Positions 1 to 6,143 of a DNA stretch of 6,318 nucleotides are shown piece after piece; position 1 is the first letter of the stretch; each line of letters starts with the position of its first letter. Under the pieces are notes generated by a model. It had not been told where the DNA came from and did no database searches. It saw only the letters and a list, made by a program, of their open reading frames with translations. The DNA comes from an uncultured Prevotellaceae bacterium. Lineage in GTDB: Bacteria > Bacteroidota > Bacteroidia > Bacteroidales > Bacteroidaceae. The position numbers and the translations under genes are program-made. The stretch is taken from positions 1 through 6,318 of the forward strand of contig CALZOH010000185.1 in the NCBI GenBank assembly GCA_945827465.1, given 5' to 3'.

Positions 1-1
1 C

Positions 2-23
2 CTCGGAAACCGAGCAAGGTTTC
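2..23 (-). terminator. Possible hairpin downstream of the TonB/HMA remnant
   Basis: Positions 2-14 form a short perfect inverted repeat, CTCGG-AAA-CCGAG. A competing one, GAAACC (6-11) with GGTTTC (18-23), overlaps it. Both lie just 3' of the minus-strand stop codon of the remnant gene, where a terminator would be expected. The T-tract needed for an intrinsic terminator would fall to the left of base 1, outside the window, so this cannot be settled here. The stems are short and could be chance. Confidence 0.25.
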
Positions 24-26
24 TAA

Positions 27-293
27 CTACTTAACTTCTTTGATTTCGTAGCCGATGCCTTGAAAGGCTTTGACGAAGTCGTCATACGTAGCCTTGTCTT
101 TCTGATAGATGATGGTGACGGTTTGTTGGGTCAGCGAGGTGTTGATTTTCTTGACTCCAATATTGATTTGTCCCGTGATGCTCTCATAACCGTTCTTCAC
201 GCTGGCTACGCCCTTGCTTACCTGGATGGACTGCATCCATGGTCCGGGTACGAAGCCCAGGGAGTAGGGCGTGGCAGCAATTTTCGCCGTGTG
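27..293 (-). pseudogene. Remnant: TonB-dependent receptor plug fragment fused to the C-terminal half of an HMA metal-binding domain
   Basis: Reading leftward, an open frame runs from an in-frame stop at 294-296 to a TAG at 27-29; the only ATG is at 236. The first part carries the signature of TonB-dependent receptor plugs of the metal/CirA type: PGPW, then IQVSKG, SVKNGYES and GQIN. This signature begins upstream of the ATG, at about codon 5 of the open frame, so the ATG does not mark a natural start. After GQINI (about position 158) the protein switches to GVKKINTSL, QTVTIIY and AFQGIGYEIK, which fits the second half of a ferredoxin-like HMA domain as in copper chaperones. The N-terminal CxxC metal site of HMA domains is absent and the peptide contains no cysteine. 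The receptor barrel, expected to be several hundred residues, is also missing. The simplest reading is a deletion that fused two neighbouring genes of a metal-uptake locus, leaving a nonfunctional remnant. A short expressed peptide from the ATG cannot be excluded. Family recognition is by motif memory, not by search. Confidence 0.72.
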
Positions 294-322
294 TTAGTGA
301 AAATAGATTGAACGGTCCTGTT

Positions 323-351
323 AAAAAATATCCCGCCGGTCGGGCGGGATA
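323..351 (-). terminator. Intrinsic terminator of the outer membrane protein gene
   Basis: Read on the minus strand, the stem ATCCCGCC/GGCGGGAT (arms 343-350 and 330-337, five-base loop, extended by one A-T pair at 351/329) is GC-rich and perfect. A run of six T follows it (the A-tract at 323-328 on the plus strand). It lies about 30 bases past the minus-strand stop codon at 380, exactly where the long outer membrane protein gene should end. It also insulates that gene from the remnant further left. Confidence 0.88.
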
Positions 352-379
352 AATAGTGGAGGGTAAGGGGATGGACAGA

Positions 380-3226
380 CTATTTCCCTCCTCCAAAAAT
401 GTTGAATTTGTAGATGAGCTTGAACAAGGCGTAGCTGCCAATGGTGTTGACGCGCGATTCGCTCTGTCCGGTGGCCCATACATTATAAGAAATATTCTTG
501 CGCGATTTCAGAATGTCGATTACCTCCACGCCGATGGAGAGGCGCTGCTCCTTGAGCAGGCCCTGGGTCAGTTCGGCATTCCAGATGTATTCGTTGGTAT
601 TCATCTCAGGATTGGAATATCCGCGGCGGGTCTGGATGCGGATGTTGGAACCCAACTCGGTGTGGAACTTGGTGCGCACGTGACTCTCGATGCGGTAGTT
701 CATGCCGTAGATGTCGAGGTTGGAGCTCTCCTGTTGGTTGGCGCGGGTGCGGCGGTAGTTGAAGCCGATGCGCACACGGGCGTCGAAGTAGAGCAGGCGA
801 TACGATGCACCCACCGATTGGCGCAGGTTGACGGACTTCACGGTGTTCTTCACACTGGTGAGGTTGTCGAGGCTGCCCACATTGACGTAACCCACGCTCT
901 CGCTGTAGCCCGTCGAGTTTCGGGCATCAATCTGGAAACGGTTGCTTTTGCCGAACGAACGACTATAGTTGATGTTGGTATTCTCGTTCCAGTTGCCGTT
1001 GATGTTTTCGGGTCGCGTAATGCGCACACCGGTCTCGGGCACGTAGATGAGCATGTTCGAGATGGAGTTGAAAGCCTGCCAAAAGGTCTGATAAATGGAG
1101 ATAGACTGACGAAGCTCGGAGTTATATTTGTTGTAGTTGATGTTGAAGTTATTGCTCCATGACGATTTGAGGTCCTTGTTACCGCGGCTGATGTTGAGTG
1201 GGTCAGAGTTGTCGGGCACATCGATGAGGTTCATCATTGAGGGGTGTTGGGTGTCACCGTTATAATTGAAGTCGAGGGTGTGATTCTCGGCAATTTCGTA
1301 GCGCAGGTACACGTGGGGCGAGAAGCTGAACACGTCGCGGCGCATGGAGGTGATGAAGTCGCCCTTGTGGAAGTCGAGGCGTGTGTGGTGAGGCCGTAGT
1401 CGCACGTCGGCGCGCAGGGTGAGTTTCTTCGGAATGTTGTAGTTGAAGTTGATGCCGGCGGCGTGCTCATATTCATTATAGGTAGAGTACTGGCTATTGG
1501 CGGCATTGTAAGCCAGAGCCAGCGAGTCGGCGGTAGGCAGGGTGCCCAGCTCGGGATAGTGCTCGGCACTATATTGCAGGAGCGAGTCGAGCTGATACCA
1601 AATGCGGTCGCCCTTGTTGCGGCTGTAGCTGAAGGTGTATTCAACGCCCAGATGGGTGTGCTTGTTGAATGCGTAGGTATATCTTGGGGTAATGCTGGCG
1701 TTGAAGGAGTTTCCGGGTGAGGTGACATACTGGTCGTAGAACGACTGGGGCTTCTGACTGCCAGTTACCTGATAATATTGAATGTCGGAAAGGCTGTAGG
1801 AGTGGTTGCTGTTGTCATTGAAGTTCATCCAGCCTTGCAGTCCGATATGGGCGCCGAGGGTATCGAGTCGGTGGAAGTAGCCGAAGTTGAAGCTCCCGTT
1901 GGTACTTTTGTTGTCGCTGAGCGAACGGTGGCGGTTGCGGTTCACAGCGATGGCCATGAGCCGGCTGTCAGGTTCGTCGCTGAAAATGGCGTCAAGCGGG
2001 TCGGTAATTTCCGGATAGGTGTAGGGATCGCTGTTGAAGTTGGCGCTGAGCGAAGAGTTGCGATTGTCGCCCGTGTTGTGGCCAATGTTGATATACGACC
2101 AGATAAAGTTCACACTGTCTATCTTCCAATTCAGGTTAACGTTGCCGTTATAGCCGGTGCTGCGGCTTTTCGACTGGCTGTAGCTGTTGCTGAACGAACG
2201 CACGTCGTTTCCTGATAAGAAGGTTTCGGAGTTACTGGTGTTCACCATGTCGGAGTTGTCATGGTTATATTGGAATCCGGTATTGATTTCATAGCGTTTG
2301 GGAGCTTCCCAGTTGGGCGTGTCCATCCATTGGAAGTTGGCGCCGAAGTTCTTGTTGGCTCTCAGTCCCCATCCCCATCCGTTGAGATTCGACATGTTGC
2401 CGTAGACGGTCTGACGATTGCGGTCGGTGAAGCGGTTGGCAAACAGTTCGTCGCGATAGCGGTGCTGCGTACCGTTGCTGATGTTACCGTTGGTGGTGAT
2501 GGTAGACTTGAGTTCTTTCTTGAGGTTGATGTCGAGCACGGTTTTCTTGTTGCCGTCTTCAATGCCGGTGCGTTTGCTGTAGTCGCTTTTTTCTTCGTAG
2601 GTGCGCACTTTGTCGACGAGGTCAACGGGCAGGTTGTCCATGGCCACCTTGGTGTCGCCCTTAAAGAAGTCTTTGCCGTTAATCTTGATTTCCGACACCG
2701 ACTTGCCGTTCACCGTGATGTTGCCGTCGTCGTCAACCACCACACCCGGTAATTGCTCCACCAACTTCTTCAGCGTAGCGCCTTCCATGGTGCGGAAGGC
2801 TGCGGCATTAAACACAATGGTGTCTTGTTTTTGCAACATTTCGATGGCTGAAGCACGCACCGTGGCGCTACCCAGGGTGATGTCAGAAGGTTTTAGAACA
2901 ATGTTTCCGATGTTGATAGAGTCCTGACGATTCTCGATACTGACGTCTTTCCATTCGGTAACGTAGCCCATAAACTTACATTCCACCAAATATTTTCCTG
3001 CCTTGGTTGTACGCAGAGTGAAACGTCCCGAAGCGTCGGCTATCTGTCCCGACACCATCGTGCTGTCGGTGCGAAGCAGGCGTACTGATGCACCCACCAT
3101 GGCCGAATCGTTGCGAGCATGATCAAGAACACGTCCTGTTACATAGTAGTTGCGGGCGTAACTGCTGCTGGAAAACCAGCAACTCATCAGAAGAAATAGT
3201 AATAGTAGTATTTGAATATTCTTCAT
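380..3226 (-). CDS. Outer membrane beta-barrel protein with carboxypeptidase-regulatory-like N-terminal domain
   Basis: This is a 948-residue outer membrane protein of the TonB-receptor-like class common in Bacteroidota (OMP beta-barrel family with a CarboxypepD_reg domain). Substrate and role are unknown. Residues 1-24 are a hydrophobic signal sequence, with likely signal peptidase I cleavage after SYA; Cys16 in LMSC is a weak lipobox alternative. Residues about 27-113 read as the regulatory-like beta-sandwich (VTGRVLD, SGRFTL, AGKYLVECKFMGY). Residues about 125-235 read as a plug-like region (QDTIVFNAAAF, LKKLVEQLPGV, GNITVNGK, KINGKDFF). The rest is a long Asn/Ser/Tyr-rich series of alternating strands ending in LFKLIYKFNIFGGGK, an aromatic-rich last strand typical of barrel proteins. 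I chose the ATG at 3226 rather than the in-frame ATG at 3310. The signal peptide begins at 3226, and a -7 promoter box lies between the two at 3256-3263, so the longer form would start upstream of the promoter. The gene stands alone, diverges from argF' and ends at a strong terminator. No disruption is seen. Confidence 0.9.
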   Translation of the reverse strand: MKNIQILLLLFLLMSCWFSSSSYARNYYVTGRVLDHARNDSAMVGASVRLLRTDSTMVSGQIADASGRFTLRTTKAGKYLVECKFMGYVTEWKDVSIENRQDSINIGNIVLKPSDITLGSATVRASAIEMLQKQDTIVFNAAAFRTMEGATLKKLVEQLPGVVVDDDGNITVNGKSVSEIKINGKDFFKGDTKVAMDNLPVDLVDKVRTYEEKSDYSKRTGIEDGNKKTVLDINLKKELKSTITTNGNISNGTQHRYRDELFANRFTDRNRQTVYGNMSNLNGWGWGLRANKNFGANFQWMDTPNWEAPKRYEINTGFQYNHDNSDMVNTSNSETFLSGNDVRSFSNSYSQSKSRSTGYNGNVNLNWKIDSVNFIWSYINIGHNTGDNRNSSLSANFNSDPYTYPEITDPLDAIFSDEPDSRLMAIAVNRNRHRSLSDNKSTNGSFNFGYFHRLDTLGAHIGLQGWMNFNDNSNHSYSLSDIQYYQVTGSQKPQSFYDQYVTSPGNSFNASITPRYTYAFNKHTHLGVEYTFSYSRNKGDRIWYQLDSLLQYSAEHYPELGTLPTADSLALAYNAANSQYSTYNEYEHAAGINFNYNIPKKLTLRADVRLRPHHTRLDFHKGDFITSMRRDVFSFSPHVYLRYEIAENHTLDFNYNGDTQHPSMMNLIDVPDNSDPLNISRGNKDLKSSWSNNFNINYNKYNSELRQSISIYQTFWQAFNSISNMLIYVPETGVRITRPENINGNWNENTNINYSRSFGKSNRFQIDARNSTGYSESVGYVNVGSLDNLTSVKNTVKSVNLRQSVGASYRLLYFDARVRIGFNYRRTRANQQESSNLDIYGMNYRIESHVRTKFHTELGSNIRIQTRRGYSNPEMNTNEYIWNAELTQGLLKEQRLSIGVEVIDILKSRKNISYNVWATGQSESRVNTIGSYALFKLIYKFNIFGGGK

Positions 3227-3255
3227 AATAGATATACATACTGAGGAAACGGGGG

Positions 3256-3263
3256 CAAAAGTA
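3256..3263 (-). promoter_or_regulatory. Bacteroidota -7 promoter box for the outer membrane protein gene
   Basis: On the minus strand the octamer is TACTTTTG, a full match to the Bacteroidota primary sigma -7 consensus TAnnTTTG. It lies 30 bases upstream of the ATG at 3226, which would leave a leader of roughly 20-25 bases. No convincing TTTG -33 element is present 19-21 bases further upstream; the nearest TTTG is only about 12 bases away. The box also supports the choice of the inner start codon. Confidence 0.5.
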
Positions 3264-3349
3264 CCACTTTTCTTACAAATATTCTGTTTTTGGTGATGAT
3301 AAAACCTCAATTTAGGAATATGCCGGCAAGTGTATCGATGATTTTTTTC

Positions 3350-3357
3350 TAACTTTG
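3350..3357 (+). promoter_or_regulatory. Bacteroidota -7 promoter box for argF'
   Basis: The octamer TAACTTTG fully matches TAnnTTTG and faces argF', preceded by a T-rich stretch (3342-3348). It predicts a start of transcription near 3364 and an 80-base leader before the ATG at 3446. No clear -33 TTTG lies at the usual distance. The match is to a short consensus, but it lies in the only intergenic region available to drive this gene. Confidence 0.5.
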
Positions 3358-3368
3358 GCGTCGGAAAA

Positions 3369-3385
3369 AGGCAGCACCCCTGCCT
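3369..3385 (+). promoter_or_regulatory. Small hairpin in the argF' leader
   Basis: AGGCAG (3369-3374) and CTGCCT (3380-3385) form a perfect six-pair stem around a five-base loop, at the very 5' end of the predicted leader transcript. No T-tract follows, so it is not an intrinsic terminator. It could stabilise the transcript, take part in leader folding, or be chance. No known riboswitch or ARG-box-like operator was recognised. Confidence 0.25.
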
Positions 3386-3445
3386 GTCATCCTTGAAAGA
3401 GACTTCAGATAGTTAACAACAGTTTACTTTATCCATAATATAATC

Positions 3446-4408
3446 ATGAAATTTTTCAGATATGCCTCTGATATGGGCGACCTCCGGCAGGCTTTGAACG
3501 AAGCGGCTGAAATCAAGCGTGACCGCTTCAAGTTTCGGAGTTTGGGCGAGAATAAAACCGTACTCCTGATTTTTTTCAACAACAGTCTGCGTACCCGTCT
3601 CAGCACCCAGAAGGCTGCGCTCAATTTGGGTATGAATGTCATCGTACTCGATGTCAATCAAGGGGCCTGGAAGCTCGAAACGGAGCGTGGCGTGGTGATG
3701 GACGGTGACAAGAGCGAACACTTGCTGGAGGCTGTGCCCGTGATGGCACAATATTGTGACCTCATTGGTGTGCGCACCTTTGCCCGCTTTGAAAGTCGCG
3801 AGGCTGACTATACAGAACAAATCCTGAATCAGTTTATCCGCTACAGCGGTCGTCCGGTCTTCTCCATGGAGAGTGCCACGGTGCATCCGCTCCAGGCTTT
3901 TGCCGACCTCATCACCATTGAAGAGCACAAGCGTAGCGTGCGTCCGAAGGTGGTGCTTACCTGGGCTCCCCATCCCAAAGCATTGCCGCAGGCCGTGCCC
4001 AACAGTTTTGCTGAATGGATGCGGGCTGCCGACGTTGACTTTGTGGTAACTCATCCTGAGGGCTATGAACTCGACCCGCAGTTTGTGGGAGATGCCCGTG
4101 TGGAATATGATCAGATGAAGGCTTTCGAGAATGCCGACTTCATTTATGCCAAGAACTGGAGTTGTCCCGGTGTGACGCGTTCTGACGACTATGGCAAGAT
4201 TATCAATACCGATCGCTCCTGGACGGTTGATGCCGACCACATGGCTGTTACCCGCAACGCCTTCTTCATGCACTGCCTGCCAGTAAGGCGCAACATGATT
4301 GTGACTGATGACGTGATTGAAGCGCCTACTTCGCTCGTGATACCTGAAGCAGCCAATCGGGAAATCTCTGCTACTGTGGTGCTCAAACGTATGTTGGAAG
4401 CTTTATAA
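3446..4408 (+). CDS. argF': N-succinylornithine carbamoyltransferase (argF' type)
   Basis: This cytoplasmic 320-residue enzyme transfers the carbamoyl group from carbamoyl phosphate to N-succinyl-L-ornithine, giving N-succinyl-L-citrulline. It is the Bacteroides variant of the citrulline-forming step of arginine synthesis. It resembles the B. fragilis argF' protein closely along its length as I recall it (about 318 residues). The carbamoyl-phosphate motif SLRTR is at 47-51, and the block STQKAALNLGMNVIVLD follows at 53-69. GAWKLETERG is at 73-82, HPLQ at 147-150, WAPHPK and PQAVPNSFAEW lie mid-protein, and MHCLPVRR (HCLP at 276-279) is near the end. Residue 90, in MDGDKSEH, is Ser. The B. fragilis enzyme has Pro there, and the acetylornithine enzyme of Xanthomonas has Glu. 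A small non-acidic residue argues for succinylornithine over acetylornithine, but the exact substrate is inferred. There is no Shine-Dalgarno sequence, as usual in this phylum. The ATG fits the family N-terminus. The next gene starts 21 bases after the stop. Confidence 0.93.
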   Translation: MKFFRYASDMGDLRQALNEAAEIKRDRFKFRSLGENKTVLLIFFNNSLRTRLSTQKAALNLGMNVIVLDVNQGAWKLETERGVVMDGDKSEHLLEAVPVMAQYCDLIGVRTFARFESREADYTEQILNQFIRYSGRPVFSMESATVHPLQAFADLITIEEHKRSVRPKVVLTWAPHPKALPQAVPNSFAEWMRAADVDFVVTHPEGYELDPQFVGDARVEYDQMKAFENADFIYAKNWSCPGVTRSDDYGKIINTDRSWTVDADHMAVTRNAFFMHCLPVRRNMIVTDDVIEAPTSLVIPEAANREISATVVLKRMLEAL

Positions 4409-4429
4409 ACTCTCTTATCCATCCTTTAT

Positions 4430-5509
4430 ATGACTGTCAACGAACGACACTTTCTCGGATTTATTCGTTACGCACTGCTGGGCGGCGACTATCCGCATGG
4501 CATCCTGACCCGCACCGGGTGGCAGGAACAGCAGAAAATGGCCAAGAACCAAACCGTCACCGGATTGCTCTACACGGCCGTCTCGCAGTTGCCTCCCGAC
4601 CTGAGACCGCCTCAGGAAATGATGATGAAACTCTACAGCAAGGTGGTCTATCTCGAGAATATGAACCGCATGCTCAATGAGCGTACTTGCCAAATATTCA
4701 AAATATACAAGGAGATGGGCTATCATCCCATTCTGCTCAAAGGACAGGAAGTGGCTACCCTCTACGACCGCCCCGAACTGAGAGCTTTTGGCGACATTGA
4801 CATTTTTGTACCCGATTGGGATATGAAGATGAACGATTGGGTATTCAACAATGCCGAGCGGGTGGAGAACATTCCGGGAAAAGATCACCTGGTGGCTTTC
4901 AATTGGAACGGAGCCATGGTCGAGAACCACCTCTGCCTGCTCAAGTTTTACAACAAGTCGTTGGCCCGCAAAATGGAGGAAATTGTCAAGGCCGAACTCA
5001 ACGAAGATACTCCGTTGACCTTTGTCACCATCAACAGTCAGAAGATTGAAGTGCTTCCCCGCACCCTTGAATTGCTTTATCAGATTGTCCATTTCTCCAA
5101 GCATCTTATTCTAAGTGGAGTGGGCTTGCGTCAGCTTTGTGACATCACCCTCACCATTCACCGTTATCACGACGTCATCGATGCCGAAAAACTCTGCCAG
5201 TGGTTCGACATGCTCGAAATACGCCAAATGGCCAATGCCATTGCTGCCGCTGCCGTACGTTATCTCGGCCTGCCCTCTGAGGAAGTGCCTTACGATTATC
5301 ATGAGGACAACTTCGGTGAAAAAGAAGACGATCTGATGGACATCGTGATGGATGCCGCTAACTTCGGCTACTGGCTCAAGTTGGGTAAGCGTCGCTCCTG
5401 GTGGCAGCGCACGGCCAAGAACCTGCGCCAATATGCCCGACTCTATCCCTACATGCCTAAGGAAACCCGCACCGAGATGTGGTTAAGCCTCATCGGGCGG
5501 CTTAAATAA
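4430..5509 (+). CDS. Nucleotidyltransferase family protein (NTP_transf_5-like), function unknown
   Basis: This 359-residue soluble protein has no signal peptide or membrane segment. Residues 101-128 carry the family hallmark: ILLKG (101-105), then A109, LYDRPELRAFGDIDIFV with R118 and the acidic pair D122/D124. In nucleotidyltransferase folds these acidic residues would bind the metal. Family members have LKG where classical MNT proteins have a GS motif. Residues 163-170 (MVENHLCL) match the family's 'E-x-H' strand. Residues 222-240 (FSKHLILSGVGLRQLCDIT) match its helical segment with conserved H, R and D. The C-terminus is basic and aromatic (RRSWWQR, 321-327). Such proteins often lie near polysaccharide genes, but the target nucleotide and acceptor are unknown. 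With only 21 bases after argF', no terminator and no promoter between them, cotranscription is likely; a link to arginine metabolism is not established. The ATG at 4430 is the first in frame. Confidence 0.82.
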   Translation: MTVNERHFLGFIRYALLGGDYPHGILTRTGWQEQQKMAKNQTVTGLLYTAVSQLPPDLRPPQEMMMKLYSKVVYLENMNRMLNERTCQIFKIYKEMGYHPILLKGQEVATLYDRPELRAFGDIDIFVPDWDMKMNDWVFNNAERVENIPGKDHLVAFNWNGAMVENHLCLLKFYNKSLARKMEEIVKAELNEDTPLTFVTINSQKIEVLPRTLELLYQIVHFSKHLILSGVGLRQLCDITLTIHRYHDVIDAEKLCQWFDMLEIRQMANAIAAAAVRYLGLPSEEVPYDYHEDNFGEKEDDLMDIVMDAANFGYWLKLGKRRSWWQRTAKNLRQYARLYPYMPKETRTEMWLSLIGRLK

Positions 5510-5531
5510 AACCCTGTTCCCAACCTCTCAA

Positions 5532-5779
5532 TTGCTCATTGTTAACGAGAGGTATCGTTTGTCGACCGGCCAACTTTTGCGTGAATGCAAGTTGGCTGGT
5601 CGTTTGGTGTTAATCGATTCCGAGCGAAAGCGTCTTACCGGCGGAATCACCCTCAGCCTTCAACGTCCCTTTATCTCCGACATCCGCATCAACTACGAAA
5701 AATATTTCTATCCCGACAAGCCCTGATCCACGTCTCGGAGCAAGACAAGTTCGTCATCGAGTTCATGACACGCTTTTAA
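5532..5779 (+). pseudogene. Small unrecognised gene broken by a one-base frameshift
   Basis: From a TTG at 5532 the frame encodes 64 residues (LIVNERYRLSTGQLL, RKRLTGGITLSLQ, RINYEKYFYPDK) and stops at 5724-5726. In the next frame, starting at the same point, the protein-like sequence continues without a break: ALIHVSEQDKFVIEFMTRF, then TAA at 5777-5779. Restoring one G in AAG-CCC (giving AAG-GCC at about 5720) yields a single 82-residue product, so a single-base loss or sequencing error is the best explanation. No ATG precedes the region; ATTG at 5531-5534 could be a damaged ATG, or TTG could be the true start. The protein looks soluble, with alternating charged and hydrophobic residues, and I do not recognise a family. 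It lies 22 bases after the nucleotidyltransferase gene in the same direction, so it may once have been the third gene of that operon. Confidence 0.5.
5563..5602 (+). repeat. 14-bp inverted repeat inside the broken small gene
   Basis: The left arm CGACCGGCCAACTT (5563-5576) pairs with AAGTTGGCTGGTCG (5589-5602) around a 12-base loop. The one DNA mismatch (G5568 opposite T5597) becomes a G-U wobble in RNA, so the plus-strand transcript could fold an unbroken 14-pair stem. No T-tract follows. It may be a chance result of the coding sequence (STGQLLRECKLAG), a regulatory hairpin, or an old insertion. Confidence 0.45.
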
Positions 5780-5858
5780 TTCAAGTCTGGTATAGAGGTA
5801 TGCCCTTGCGTCTCCTACTTCAATAGGGCCATTATGTTTCCTGTAAATTGCCGAAAAC
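5780..5858. other. Gene-free stretch before the REP cluster
   Basis: These bases follow the end of the broken gene and precede the first palindrome. No open frame with protein-like sequence, promoter box or terminator was recognised. GCCGAAAACTGTAG at its right edge belongs to the head of the first REP-like copy. Confidence 0.5.
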
Positions 5859-5859
5859 T

Positions 5860-5887
5860 GTAGGGGCGTATCGCATACGCCCTTCAT
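5860..5887 (+). repeat. REP-like copy 1
   Basis: GTAG foot at 5860-5863, stem arms GGGCGTAT (5864-5871) and ATACGCCC (5875-5882), loop CGC, then tail TTCAT. The flank downstream to about 5928 (ATGAGCGAAGGTG, later GATGTTCGCC) resembles that of copy 2, so the duplicated unit is about 70 bases, larger than the palindrome. Confidence 0.75.
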
Positions 5888-5978
5888 ATGAGCGAAGGTG
5901 CAAATTTGTTGATGGGGGATGTTCGCCACGTACAGTGCTGTCGCCGTGATTTCATATCCATGTATTAAGCGAACAAGT

Positions 5979-6006
5979 GTAGGGGCGTATCGCATACGCC
6001 CTTCAT
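5979..6006 (+). repeat. REP-like copy 2
   Basis: GTAG at 5979-5982, arms 5983-5990 and 5994-6001, loop CGC, tail TTCAT. Its head (CGAACAAGT before GTAG) is identical to that of copy 3 on the other strand, which makes a 33-base inverted repeat between the two. Confidence 0.75.
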
Positions 6007-6058
6007 GTGTGCGAAGGTGTATGTCGATTGATGGAGATGTTCGCTGCCTTGGTTCATG

Positions 6059-6096
6059 TTCGCTGCCGTGAGGGCGTATGCGATACGCCCCTACAC
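6059..6096 (-). repeat. REP-like copy 3
   Basis: Inverted copy: GTAG on the minus strand (CTAC at 6091-6094), arms 6083-6090 and 6072-6079, loop GCG on the plus strand. The 38 bases 6059-6096 are repeated exactly at 6144-6181 (copy 4), 85 bases away. Confidence 0.75.
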
Positions 6097-6143
6097 TTGT
6101 TCGGTAATTTCATGGGTATAATGATGGTTGTTGAACATGCTAC

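Noticed and set aside
356..1162. Plus-strand open frame of 268 codons opposite the outer membrane protein
   Set aside because: It is Val/Ala/Gly-rich with no recognisable motifs, and lies wholly antisense to a well-supported barrel gene.
1778..2752. Two plus-strand open frames (145 and 163 codons) inside the outer membrane protein gene
   Set aside because: Same Val/Ala-rich shadow composition; antisense to conserved barrel, plug and domain sequence.
3227..3310. N-terminal extension of the outer membrane protein to the ATG at 3310
   Set aside because: The extension would place the signal peptide 28 residues inside the protein and start upstream of the -7 promoter box.
3413..4273. Minus-strand open frame of 286 codons
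   Set aside because: It is antisense to argF', whose family match is unambiguous; the sequence is His/Gly-rich without motifs.
4415..5104. Minus-strand open frame of 229 codons
   Set aside because: Shadow of the nucleotidyltransferase gene, which has the family motifs on the plus strand.
5524..5552. CCTCTC/GAGAGG hairpin as terminator after the nucleotidyltransferase gene
   Set aside because: The stem is only six pairs with a 17-base loop and no T-tract follows; it overlaps the start of the next small frame.
5708..5995. Minus-strand open frame of 95 codons across the REP region
   Set aside because: Its start lies inside a REP-like palindrome and it runs across repeats and the end of the broken gene; no protein-like pattern or family.
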